From the NCBI GenBank assembly GCA_958299035.1, contig CATQJL010000001.1, positions 83,577,071 through 83,641,070 on the forward strand: a stretch of 64,000 bases of DNA, written 5' to 3'. Source of the stretch: Cylicocyclus nassatus (taxonomy: Eukaryota; Nematoda; Chromadorea; Rhabditida; Strongylidae). The position numbers and the translations under genes were made by a program. Under the pieces are notes generated by a model. That model was not told the DNA's origin and made no database searches. It was given only the letters and a program-made list of their open reading frames with translations. Shown here piece by piece: positions 54,378 through 64,000 of this stretch (positions are counted from its first letter, which is position 1; every line of letters begins with the position of its first letter).

Positions 54378-56905
54378 ATGGCGTTGCATCAATACGCATC
54401 CTCAACTAATCAGCAGCGCGCTGACAAAGAATGGTAAGTTCAAAGTTGGTAAACATTCGTAACCCAATGTCTTCAGTTTCCCAACAATAGTGATAATTTT
54501 AGGCAGGGAAGTGTGAGAATCAGAAGAGTGGTGGACGAGTTAGAATCAATGCAGGTGGGTCGCGCTCGAAACTACATTCCCTACGCTGACGAGATTGAAT
54601 AATAATGTAAGTTCGAGATCGCTGTCTTCCTAGTCTTTGACTAGCCATAATTTCAAGGTGCTTTCCATGATGTTGGCGGATCGCTGGCGAACCAGGAAGA
54701 ATTGTTTGTGGAGAATCCGAGACATTTGTTGAGTTGACTTCCTAATTTTTCTGTTGAGGTAATTACCTGAGGCTCGGTGAAAATGTTACTCTTCCCATAG
54801 GAAGTGAAGCGCGTGAGACTCTACGAAAAGAAGCCGAAGTGAGAGAAGAAATAGGTGCGGAAAAAGTACTGCCCCTCACTAAAGCCAAAAAAATCGGCGT
54901 AATTCTTAGGTTTTTCTGGTAAACTTGACACAAATCCTAAGATGTGAATGTATTCTAGCATTTTACAAAAACTGGCTAAAGATTCTTGCAATCTCACCCG
55001 GTGGTGGATCTCTTTTCGCAACGCATCCCATATCAAGCCTTGCAACATCCTTTTAAAGTGTGAAGGAAGTGTGAAGTTTTTTTTAGAAAATTCTTTTGTT
55101 TCCAACGTGGATTTGAGAAATCCTTTATTGCTTGAGGAATGTTGTAATGTCTTCGAAATATGATGGAAGTAGCCAGACCGCAGTTGTAGTAGGAGGAAAT
55201 TTGGGAAGTTTTCCACAGAAAAAGCGTCTGCGGCGCAACAGGGTGCTATTAGAAAACGTGTTACAGAAACTAGGTATAATCGTTTATCGCTCCAAAATCG
55301 TGATGTAGACAAAGTCCGATGCTCTTTTCATTATTCCTGTTACTTTTAGTTCGAATCTGGAATTTCGAATCATAGTTTGAATCCAATCATTAAGCAAGCG
55401 TAATCCTAACTCGCCTTTTTTCGAGAATTTTTGCAATTTGCGTGTGGTATAATCTTCCTTATTTGGCCAAAACAAGAGTCACCAATCTATAATTCGCCTA
55501 TAATAGGTACAGAATATTGGAGAAGAGGTCATGCGCTACATTTCAGCACAATTTGAACCTTATATCGATGCTGGTGGTATAGTTACGGTCCAAAATCGCG
55601 CTTATGTGCTAACGGCGTATCGTTAATGTTCTTGCGCGCTATTATCACTCGTGCAAACGGACAGAAGGAACAGTTATAAATCAAACTTATCGTTAACTAA
55701 TCTCAAGGATCTCGTCTACGTATGGGAATCAAAAAACTACAGATTTGCTTTATGTTTGAGGTGTTTCAGGAGCGAAACTGGAGGGACAGTATTTTTTCCG
55801 CACCCTATAAATTCCCTTTCATTTTGTGATCTGCAGTCCTAAAACCTCCATGATCTTGCCAAGAGCATGTCTCCTCCGCTAGCGAGTCGACGAAGACTGG
55901 TAGACTGGCGGTATTGTAAGCTGGAGGAGTATCGAGAGATATGGGAAGTATGTATCTAATGAGCTAGGTGTAGCGAACAGTTTGGAATTTTTTTTGTAAT
56001 GCTGAAATTTTTAGATATTGGTACCTGCATAGACTAAGAGCTCAGATAATCGCCGGGGGCAGGCGGTCCGCAAAGTCGCGCTTTTCTGCAGGCGGTCAGC
56101 AGGATTTCGGGGCGTGGCCAAATCTTCAGCGGGCGGTATTTGCGTTTTCTGCAAGCGGGCATCAATACAAAATTTTCTGCAAGCGCTCGTCAAACAATCT
56201 CTTTCAGCGAGCGCTGGCCAAACTTTCAGCAGGCGCTCAGACTCTTTTTACGCAGTTTCGGGCGTACGCCGAGAAAAGATGAGACTCTATGTGGCAGAGG
56301 TGCCATCGATGGTTTTATTACCCAAGTTTGGGGTACTTTCTTTCAGCGGAAAGTATCTGAGGGCTGTGCGGTCCTTCAAAAAGGACCGTGCGGCTCCCAA
56401 TAATTTTGCATGTTCTCGCGGAAAATCCGCGAGAATGCGGCCACTGTGCCGCAACTTATGTATAGAAAAACCGCGATAGATCTGCGAGCGTTCGTCTAAA
56501 AATTGGCCAAAATTATTCCAAATTTCTGCAAGCGGACCACAAAAAATCAGCAAACTATTTTTCCGGTGCCCGCTTGCTCAAAATTCGCATGGCCGCTTGC
56601 CCCCGGCGATTATCTGAGAGGGTGTCCCATAGGAGAATCGTGTTGTATGGCTTGTGGAAGTTTCACGGAGCATTATGTTGGTCCCACAGCCACCGTCACT
56701 AAAGTCGATTTCGGTAAAATTTTGGTAGTGTTGTGGGAAAATATGACGTACATGAAAGGAAAATTGACACATTCGGCGGTGACTTCGCACAAATTTTTAA
56801 TTTTGCATTCAACATTTAGCAGGCTGATCTGTCTTACTGTGTGGTGTGGTGGGGGTCGAGTATGAGCGCACACATCTCGAAAGCTGCATTTCACTTGAAT
56901 AATTC
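54378..56905 (+). pseudogene. KCTD-like gene, copy 5, degenerate and interrupted
   Basis: Pieces in order: 54,378-54,433 (possible first exon, ATG); 54,503-54,606 (KSGGRVRINAGGS, then a small deletion and stops); 54,658-54,735 (VLSMMLADRWR, then shifted ELFVENP); about 54,757-54,838 (YLRLGENVTLPIGSEARETL); 55,837-55,948 (relic of the FYNLSGLVEMCSP exon with TAA in place of Tyr); 56,033-56,040 plus about 56,619-56,778 (ESCCMACGS, YVGPTATVTKV, YMKGKLTH), split by a CTCAGA-family element; and 56,823-56,905 (LSYCVVWWGSSMSAHISKAA). Phase is lost in several places. About 1 kb between 54,839 and 55,836 carries nothing recognised. Confidence 0.6.
56041..56618. mobile_element. CTCAGA-family element, AG-flanked
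   Basis: CTCAGATAATCGCCGGGGGC and GCCCCCGGCGATTATCTGAG are perfect 20-bp inverted ends, and AG flanks both sides. Closest relative is 1,391-1,708. It splits the C-terminal linker exon of KCTD-like copy 5. Confidence 0.75.
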
Positions 56906-57280
56906 TCATCAGATGGTTTCCGATATCTTCACAATATTCAGGACTACTTACTTATCCTTGCATTTTTCCAATTTGATTTGGCAATCAATAAACCGTTCTT
57001 GTCAGTGTTGAGCAGACATAAAGTTAATAGTAAGCTAGTTTTTGAAATGCGACCTTTGAAATTACTAAAACGAAATTCGGAGCAGCTACAGTGTATATGA
57101 GCCTTCTAGCTCTCGCATGAAGTTTTCAAGCGCTATGCTGAGCTTGAATATCGAGAGAGATTTGGAAAAGTGAGACCGATCAGTGTTCTTTCTCGGTTAT
57201 GACGCACCTGCCTCTGCAGTACCGTAATCTCTCTGAGTGGACCAATCACGTCCTCAACCAGATTGATCCGTTGGAGTGAT
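56906..57280. other. Intergenic DNA before the RTE element
   Basis: Nothing coding. An inverted pair (GCAGTACCGTAATC at 57,216 and GATTACGGTACTGC at 57,277) could be the 5' boundary region of the RTE element. Confidence 0.35.
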
Positions 57281-60200
57281 TACGGTACTGCGCAAGCTTC
57301 ATAGCTAATTTTCTCAAACGCGACCAAATTATATACCAAATTAGAACAACCGGATTGGACAAAAACGACACGTCTGCCCGGACAACACGCCATGGAGATT
57401 GCCTCATGCTCTGCACCTACAACGCCAGGACAGTCTCCACAAACGCCGACCTCCACGCTCTTCTCGACGCTGCAGAGCACATCAACTACCACATCATCGC
57501 TCTGCAGGAAACGAAGTCCAGGAAGAAGGACGTGCGACAGATGAGTGATGGGACCCTCATCAATCGTGGTGAAAAGGTTCCATCACGAAACGTGGGAGGC
57601 GTCGGCTTTGTCGTCCACCCATCTATCGTCCATCTTGTCGATTCGCACGAGATCCTATCACCTCGACTAGGCATCCTACGACTACGACCTCCACATCAGA
57701 AGACCATCAGCATCATCAACTGCTATTCTCCAACATCAGCAGCTGACGAATCAGAACTAGATGCTTTCTACGAAAATGTGGAGGAGGTCGTCCGCAACGA
57801 GAAGTCCTTTTATAAGTTTGTTGTGGGCGACTTCAACGCGAAAATCGGGATGCCACTGGAAAAGGAATATAGGATCGGGAAGTTTGGATATGGGCTCCGG
57901 AACGAAAACGGCAACCGTCTTGTTGGGCTTCTCTCCGCCGCACGACTTTTCCATGGAAATTCCATCTTTATGAAGAAAGAACATCGCCGGTGGACATGGG
58001 AATCGCCTAACGGAACGACCCACGCGGAGATCGACCACATTCTCACCAACCGAAGGTGGAGCTTGCTCGATATCTCAGTAGTTCCATCCTTCTGCAGTGG
58101 CTCCGATCACCGCCTCCTTCGAGCGAAGGTACGATTCAGTCGAAGGCTGGAAAAGAAAGTCTGTCATAGTGCCGCGAGAAGGAAGGAAGTCGTTTATGAC
58201 GGTAACAGGCTCGAGGAGCTCATATCAAGTTGTGACTGGCCCATCGAGGAGGACCCAACGTACGACTACGACCGGCTTCTTAAAGGATTGCGAGCCTGCG
58301 GAGAGTGCGCCTCAGTGACTTCCGAGAAGAATGTTGAACGCGTTTCGAAGACCACCAAGAAAATGCTTGAAAGAAGAAGATTTCTGAGGCAGGATCCGAA
58401 TGCAACCCATCTCGAGCGACTGATAGCCAACGCCAGTTGCAGAACAGCTTTGCAGGAGGATCTCAGGAAGTACAGGCAAGCCAAGATACTGGGAGCAGCC
58501 GAAGGAAGACGAAGTCTCAAGAGGTGCCGAAGGGACCTCTGTGAATATCGCGTACCGCTGGCTGCACTATTGAACGAAGACGGGACTCCGACTTCTTCCC
58601 GATACAAGATGGAATCTATCGCGAAGAACTTCTATACCAACCTCTTTCGCTCATCAATACCCGTGCCGATGCCCGTTGTTCCCACTGGAGAAGTACCACC
58701 ACGAATTCTACCTGCTGAAGTGCGCACAGCGATTCAGACCATGAAGACGTCCACGGCTCCAGGACCAGACCATCTTTCCGTCGAATTTCTGCGAGCTGGA
58801 GGACAACGTCCACACGAGATCCTCGCGTCGCACCTAACAACTTACCTTCAGAAGAAAAGGATTCCCGACCAGTGGAGAACATCAAGAACCGTCCTTCTTT
58901 TTAAGAAGGGTGAACGGGAAGATCTTCGGAACTACCGTCCAATATGCCTGCTGAGTGTGCTGTACAAGCTTTTCACAAAGATTATCCTCGCTCGCATATC
59001 TAGGACACTGGATGAAGCCCAACCCCAAGAACAAGCTGGATTTCGCAAAGGATTCAGCTGCATGGACCACATCCAGACGGTTTCGAGGGTCATAGAAGTC
59101 TGCCAGGAATACCGACTGCCTCTCGTCCTAACCTTTGTCGACTACGAGAAAGCCTTTGACAGCGTCGAAACCAACGCCGTCCTGTCTGCGCTAGTCAATC
59201 AAGGAGTGGACCCAGCTTACGTGAGGACGTTAGCCGACTGTTACAAGGACTGTACAACGACGATGCAGCTATTCCATCGCCCCCTGACCATCCCAATTGG
59301 GAAGGGGGTTCGACAAGGCGACACAATTTCGCCGAAGCTGTTCACCGCGGCCTTGCAGTGGGTGATGAAGTCACTGGACTGGGACGAGAGAGGCATACGA
59401 GTTGATGGGAGATTCCTGTCGAACCTTCGTTTTGCGGACGACATCGTTCTCTTTTCGAGCAGTATCACTGAAGCAGAGACGATGCTGAAGGAACTGAACG
59501 AAGTAGGGAAGAAGATCGGATTGCGAATCAATCGGAAGAAGACTCAGTTCATGAAGAACGCCCTTTGCGAAGATGCAGAAATGGAATTGGAAGGCACCCC
59601 TATCACGGAGACGTGTATATCGGACGTTCGATGAACATGGAGAACGACTTGAGGGAAGAACTTAACAGGAGAAGAAGAGCAGCCTGGGCCGCCTTCGGGC
59701 CTCTGAAGGAAGCCACCGACCAACTGACGGACCCGGAGCTTCGTGCCCACCTGTTCGACTCAACCGTTCTCCCGGCGCTCTGTTACGCAGCTGAGACTTG
59801 GGCTGACACCGTCACCACTTCGAAAGCTTTAAGGACCACCCACAGAGCGCTAGAGCGTAGTCTTCTGAAGATGACCCGACACAAACAACATCTCGTCGGA
59901 CTTCGCAGTACGGATATGAGGAGAATGTCCCGTCTTCGTGACCCAGCGGATTACGTTGCGAAAGCGAAGCATCGATAAGCGGTCACATCATGAGAAGAAC
60001 AGACGACAGATGGACACTAAGAACATCGAAGTGGATTCCTCGCGAAGCAAAACGTCCCCGAGGAAGACCACCAACGAGATGGGCAGACGTGTTCGTGGAA
60101 CGGATGGACCAGCTGAGAAATCAGGTGGATACGATTTTTGCACCTGGAACTCGTGGACGCAGCCACCGACGTCAGCCAAGAAGATCGTGGATGTCTGAAG

Positions 60201-60284
60201 CGAGGGACAGGGAGAAATGGAAACTTCTGAGCTGGGGCCCGCACGTCACGTGAAGCCGGGCCGTCTAAGTATCTAAGTAAGTAT
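57281..60284 (+). mobile_element. RTE-type non-LTR retrotransposon, near complete
   Basis: Short 5' leader, one long endonuclease/RT reading frame in three pieces, and a 3' end of short AAGT/CTAAGT repeats (CTAAGTATCTAAGTAAGTAT, 60,265-60,284) in place of poly(A), as usual for RTE elements. The low decay suggests a recent insertion. Target duplication not resolved. Confidence 0.8.
57355..60253 (+). pseudogene. RTE endonuclease-reverse transcriptase, two frameshifts
   Basis: Frame 1 (57,355-59,634, 759 codons) has an AP-type endonuclease (EEP fold) with TYNARTV (about 22), QETK (E52), VGDFNAKIG (about 157) and SDHRL (250-254). The RT follows with [38 protein letters not shown] (about 594), [13 protein letters not shown] and FADDIVLF (693-700), so the catalytic aspartates are present. 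A frameshift near 59,605 moves to the frame of 59,565-59,978 ([24 protein letters not shown]), and another near 59,975 to the frame ending at 60,253 (GHIMRRTDDRW, RPRGRPPTRWADVF). RTE proteins nick the target and copy their RNA there. The N-terminal Met at 57,355 is the first in frame; the protein is close to family length, about 965 residues in all. Confidence 0.85.
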
Positions 60285-60341
60285 TAGAGCAACCGCTTGG
60301 ACAGTGGCTCACTAGGCTTTCCTAGTCGCCTTTTCTAGTAC

Positions 60342-60570
60342 TGTAGGGATGTTACCCTCTAAGCGAGCGAAGAACGAGAACGACAGAGAACGTTTATTAG
60401 AAACAAAGAAAACAAAACAAGACCGACGCCATTGTTCCGTGGCGTCGGAACAACGAAACAAACAACAATGAATCGAGATCTGGCCTGCGGCCTCCCTGCC
60501 GTCCAAGAACGCGCCTTAGATCGCCTTTTGATCTAATTTGGTCTTCTCTTCGGTGGCCATGGGCCTGACA
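60342..60570 (-). repeat. 3' LTR (left)
   Basis: 229 bp, TGTAGGGATG...GGGCCTGACA, with TG...CA ends on the plus strand. Pairs with 63,701-63,930. Confidence 0.85.
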
Positions 60571-61104
60571 CGCCCTCCTCGCCTGGAGACATCGCCCTCG
60601 ATGTCCTGATGCGCGGTCTGTGAACGTCCAACTCGGGCAGGTGAGCATCCACTGCTCGTCTTCTGACACATTCGTAAATATACTTATTCATGGCGGTTCC
60701 CATGTAACTATTGAGGAACTGCGCGCCTCCTTCCGGGGCTCCTGCCTCTATAAACAGCTCCCCTTTCATCCCGAAGTTGCTTGCTGTTGTAAAGACTTGT
60801 TCGCTTGTCGCACTGTATCAGCTATCGTCTCATCAAAAGTCTTCCATAATCCCGACAGTTCACGCCACAAATCATGATTCTTCGACGTTATCGGTGGCCA
60901 AACAGTGACTATTTTTCCGCCCTCCTCAAAGTATTTCTTCGCTGCTACCATCATCTTCTGCGGAACATCATCGGCTGGATTACTATCCAGTAGCCACACT
61001 ATTACCCAGGCTTTGTATGTGGTCCATTCCTCTAATACGTCAAGCAGTCTAGCGAACGTCGTTGCTACTTTTGTAGCCACTCTTCCTCGTATGCCATCTC
61101 TTTA
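60533..61104 (-). pseudogene. Distal frames of the element's third ORF
   Basis: Minus-strand frame 60,766-61,080 (TTFARLLDVLEEWTTYKAWV, LLDSNPADDVPQKM, IVTVWPPI) overlaps by ATGA with frame 60,533-60,769 (MKGELFIEAGAPEGGAQFLN), which runs into the LTR. Both resemble a protein I have seen downstream of pol in nematode Gypsy-like elements, function unknown. The upstream ORF ends at 61,102 in another frame, so the third ORF is broken in two places or is naturally split. Confidence 0.45.
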
Positions 61105-62190
61105 CATGGAGCTTCCTCCCTCAAAAGTAGCGTATCCAACTGGTCTGGACTTGATGGGTAGCTCCTTCATGGACTGTCCCTCAATCTCTCGACGGAATGC
61201 TTGCAATGCTTTGTTATAGGACCTCTCAATGGAATGCCCTTCGATCCTTGCGTGCTTCGTAATCGCATCTGTGTTGCATAAAAGTCTGTCCAGTCGATGC
61301 AGGTATCGTATGCGAGCTTCAAGACAGCTTTCAGGGCTTCCGCGTCGAAACATATGTGTCTTTCTCGATGAAACTTGATTTTCGTTCCAATATCGATATC
61401 CCTTTGGCTGAAGATACTGCAAGCTAGCCAAGCGGACCATAGATTCTCGATGTTCATTTGCTACTGCACCCGGGAAGCCTATTCCTTCGATATCTCCAAG
61501 CTTTCGATCCTTAAAACAGTCGTCTCCGCATTTGAAGAGCAGATGTCCTTTTTCAAGTGGGCTCAGCAGCGATGCACCTTTGAAATTAATAACTTTCACT
61601 TTGCATACCTTACTCAACAAAACTCTTCTTTTTCTGCCCCTTTTCCCTCTCATTGTCTGGGTGTCAACTCTGTCATTAGGCATGTAATTTGGGATTACTT
61701 TTATATCGAACTGTATCCGTATAGGATCCCTATTCTCCCCTATGCGCGTTATTAGGGCTGAATTATCGATAGTATCCAGAACTCTAAATAGATGAGTGCT
61801 TTTGCCTTTTTCCCTTGGTGCCAGGGCGTACACCCGGTCTCCCACTTTAGGCTGTTGGTCTGGGTCTACCTTGTTCTTGTTGTCATAACTTCTTTTCATG
61901 CTTTCTCTGACTCTATCATTGTATCCTTTTACTCTTTCCTGTATGATTGGTTGTCCTATCCGTTTAGTGCCCCTCTCTGTGCTTCCACTGATGCCGACTT
62001 TGCAGCTTCGTATTCGATTGACGATCTCAGACACATTGTTTTTATATGAGGGTTGCGGGACTCTCGCCCTGTTATGCTTTCGTGGGCAATCTCTTGCAAA
62101 ATGCCATGTTTCGAGGCAGTTGAAGCATCTGGGTTCCGTCCTCTGTTTCGAGGTCCCTGCATACGCATGTCTCTCCTCCTCGGTTTGCAT
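61102..62190 (-). pseudogene. Gag zinc knuckle fused to integrase C-terminus and third ORF
   Basis: The open frame of 362 codons starts within gag: a CCHC knuckle CFNCLETWHFARDC (residues 22-35; DNA 62,086-62,127), then NIVNRIRS-like and VGISGS sequence that normally leads to the protease. At about residue 80 (near 61,950) it jumps to RVRESMKRSYDNKNKVDPDQ, VGDRVYALAPREKGKSTH and ALITRIGENRDPIRIQFD, the extreme C-terminus of a Gypsy-type integrase. The jump keeps the frame. After that comes RVLLSKVCKVKVINFKGASL and HLLFKCGDDCFKDRKLGDIE, belonging to the third reading frame. Everything between knuckle and integrase tail is missing. Confidence 0.7.
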
Positions 62191-62656
62191 TCCCCTGCCT
62201 TGTTGTGTACTGCAAGCCTGGGCTGTTTTCTTGACTGTCTATTCTCGCCGTGTCATATCTTGCTGCTCTATGTACTTGTGGCTCTTTCCAGCCTTCCGTC
62301 TTGTTGAGAGCGGTGCGCGGCTTCCCTTCCCAGATTTCTTTTGCTCTCTGTATACTAATCGTCAGTTGCTTCACTTCGCTGTATGCTTCGCTAGGCGGTA
62401 CCCTATGTAACGCCGCTATCAACTGAACGTATTCCGGCCAATCCCTTAAGTTATCCAGAAGGATCTCGGCGTACTCCACCGAGTTTTCTTCCAAGGCTCT
62501 GTCTGGATGAGCCGATCTACCTATCTTCTCCAAGGCAACGCAGAATTCTGCGACATCTTGGTGCGGTCTGATCCTGAGGGACCTCAGCTCAGCCATGGCC
62601 CTCATCCTACTAGCTACCGAATCCCCTGCTAGCATTTTTCCCAATTCTTCAATCAC
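62072..62656 (-). pseudogene. Gag, second half
   Basis: The frame continues Gag after two adjacent stops: DEVIEELGKMLAGDSVASRM, LRSLRIRPHQDVAEFCVALE, NLRDWPEYVQLIAALH. It is capsid-like sequence of Gypsy elements. It ends by frameshift near 62,170-62,190, where the CCHC frame (61,102-62,190) takes over. Confidence 0.65.
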
Positions 62657-62731
62657 TTCATCAAATCCCTTATTTCTTATTGTGGGGCTAATGTCCTCAT
62701 TACATTCATTGCCTGCCCATCCAAGTGATTA

Positions 62732-63538
62732 TCACTTAGTATATCTACAAGGGTCTGTGTCTGTGATTACTTTAGCATACTTTCTTTTAAATTTTCTAAG
62801 AAATTCCCCGAAATTTCCGTTGGGCTTCCCATAAAAAACACCCGGATCCAGACAAGAGAGGGATTGAACATAATCTAGAAATCGCAAATCATTTTGCTGA
62901 CCTCTTAGTTCCACGTCCCTGTCCCCTGAATGCGAACTGGGTAATCCCCACACAAAGTTGTTCAAGTTTTGTTCGAACAGCGCTCCAGTCCGCCTTGGAT
63001 TGTACTGCTGGGGCTGCAAAGTATCTCTTTGATAAGCAGTCTTCTCTATGTCTACTACAGTTTGCATTGATTCACCCTGCTTGACTTTTTCCGTTTCACC
63101 TCCCTTCTTTTTGAGGTCTTGAATGGCTGTCGGCACCTGAAGCACATTAGTAATTAGCATATTGCATGCTTGTGTTAGAATCTCCCTGTTTCTCTCAGCC
63201 ACCCTTACAAACTCTCTCCAGTCCTCAACTGATTGTATACCTAATGTTTTCATGGCTTCGGACGTACTGTCCCGTTCATCCTCTATACTACGGCACTGTT
63301 CTGCCATTTCATTTAGTTCCCCACTCAACTCTCTCACTTTCTCCCTTATGAACATTTCGTATTTTTCTTTGTACCTGGCTGAAATTTTGTGCTCTGTCAT
63401 CTCACTTGATATATCTCCAGGTACCCTTTCCAAATCCTTTCTTAGCCTCTCAATCCTTCTCTCCATGCTATCATAGAATCTCACATTCTCTGTGTCCATG
63501 TGCTCCTCCGACACTTGAGCTTCTTTGCTCGCTTCCAT
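62732..63538 (-). pseudogene. Gag, N-terminal coiled-coil half
   Basis: 268 codons from Met at 63,538. A long charged heptad-rich region (SMERRIERLRKDLERVPGDI ... VRELSGELNEMAEQCRSIED) predicts a coiled coil, then a Pro/Gln linker and FLDYVQSLSCLDPGVFYGKP, NFGEFLRKFKRKYAKVI. TGA and TAA follow directly (62,729-62,734), after which the same frame continues as Gag, so Gag is interrupted by two stops. Confidence 0.65.
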
Positions 63539-63604
63539 TCGCTTTCTGCAAAAATTACTTTAGTTGTGTTTTCCCCTCCACAACAACGACAAATTCGGCG
63601 TTCG

Positions 63605-63668
63605 CCCTTACGTGCGGCGAAAACAAAACAACGATGATTTCGATATTCGTCCTTACGTGCGGCGAAAA
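63605..63668. repeat. Direct repeat in the element leader
   Basis: CCTTACGTGCGGCGAAAA occurs at about 63,606 and 63,651, 45 bp apart, between the primer-binding site and gag. Confidence 0.6.
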
Positions 63669-63687
63669 TTACTAACTTGCAGAAAGT

Positions 63688-63700
63688 GGCTAGGCCCCCA
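63688..63700 (-). other. Primer-binding site
   Basis: Minus strand TGGGGGCCTAGCC begins directly at the inner edge of the 5' LTR. A TGG start complementary to a tRNA CCA end is expected for LTR elements. Which tRNA is used was not determined. Confidence 0.6.
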
Positions 63701-63930
63701 TGTAGGGAATGTTACCCTCTAAGCGAGCGAAGAACGAGAACGACAGAGAACGTTTATTAGAAAACAAAGAAAACAAAACAGGACCGACGCCACTCTTCGG
63801 TGGCGTGGAACAACGAAACAAACAACAATGAATCGAGATCTGGCCTGCGGCCTCCCTGCCGTTTAAGAGCGTGCCTTAGATCGCCTTTTGACCTAATTTG
63901 GTCTTCTCTTCGGTGGCCATGGGCCTGACA
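63701..63930 (-). repeat. 5' LTR (right)
   Basis: 230 bp, TGTAGGGAATG...GGGCCTGACA, the partner of 60,342-60,570. On the coding strand it would carry the promoter. Confidence 0.85.
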
Positions 63931-64000
63931 GTACCCACACACAAGATAAGAAGTCAAAACCCATGACAGCTGTTATTACATCTCAATCAAGTTTATATGT

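Larger units (their letters stand above)
60342..63930 (-). mobile_element. Internally deleted Gypsy-like LTR retrotransposon
   Basis: Two near-identical LTRs bound 3,589 bp, with GTAC duplicated at 60,338-60,341 and 63,931-63,934. Coding is on the minus strand: gag, a CCHC knuckle fused to the far C-terminus of integrase, and a third reading frame. Protease, RT, RNase H and the integrase core are absent, so any movement would need another element's enzymes. The two LTRs differ at roughly a dozen positions, implying fairly recent insertion. Confidence 0.8.

Noticed and set aside
57280..59070. Minus-strand frames over the RTE element (e.g. 58,266-58,607)
   Set aside because: Antisense shadows of the endonuclease-RT frame, which carries all the catalytic motifs.
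61375..62410. Plus-strand frames of 126-170 codons over the LTR element
   Set aside because: Antisense shadows of gag and the third reading frame; hydrophobic composition comes from reading the reverse strand.

Overview
The window looks like a transposon-rich, accessory region of a parasitic roundworm genome, most likely a strongylid nematode of hookworm type. Three observations suggest this: short GT-AG introns with T-rich TTTCAG-style acceptors; a near-complete RTE-type non-LTR retrotransposon resembling families I know from hookworms; and Penelope-like, Gypsy-like, Helitron, hAT and mariner remnants of nematode character. This is inference; no database search was possible. There is no bacterial operon, rRNA or CRISPR array.

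The host theme is a dispersed family of plus-strand genes encoding a KCTD/T1-type BTB domain followed by a Cys-containing linker and a small C-terminal module. At least seven copies or fragments are visible: the last codons of one copy at 1-15, then 2.6-7.7, 21.6-22.7, 27.7-34.1, 46.8-48.6, 50.2-51.1 and 54.4-56.9 kb. Exon boundaries and phases are shared, and flanking DNA is shared too (16-770 resembles 22,680-23,230; 8,570-8,730 resembles 34,570-34,730), so the copies arose by local segmental duplication. Most are broken by insertions, frameshifts or nonsense changes. Copy 4 has one in-frame stop. Copy 3 is open over the exons I could join but has lost the T1 core.

Other apparent host genes are a minus-strand five-exon gene (30.83-31.64 kb) ending in an acidic tail, a plus-strand multi-exon helical protein gene (38.56-41.2 kb), and a minus-strand multi-exon gene with a hAT-dimerisation-like segment (35.3-36.1 kb). 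I could not name the first two.

Mobile DNA fills most of the rest. 3.4-7.6 kb: a nested inverted-repeat element interrupting a KCTD exon, with a 3-bp target duplication. 12.5-16.7 kb: a hAT-type element carrying a nested fold-back. 16.7-21.6 kb: a composite of several Penelope-like segments with hammerhead-like motifs. 24.6-25.9 kb: a Helitron whose body is a palindrome of 120-bp repeats. 29.9-33.6 kb: a TIR element that appears to contain the five-exon gene. 57.3-60.3 kb: an RTE element with two frameshifts. 60.34-63.93 kb: an LTR retrotransposon whose protease, RT, RNase H and integrase core have been deleted.

Several short-TIR families recur: hAT-type with termini CAGGGCCCGGCAC and 8-bp duplications; a family with termini CTCAGAYANTCGC and 2-bp duplications; and a family with termini AGGCAGTGTCCGGGC.
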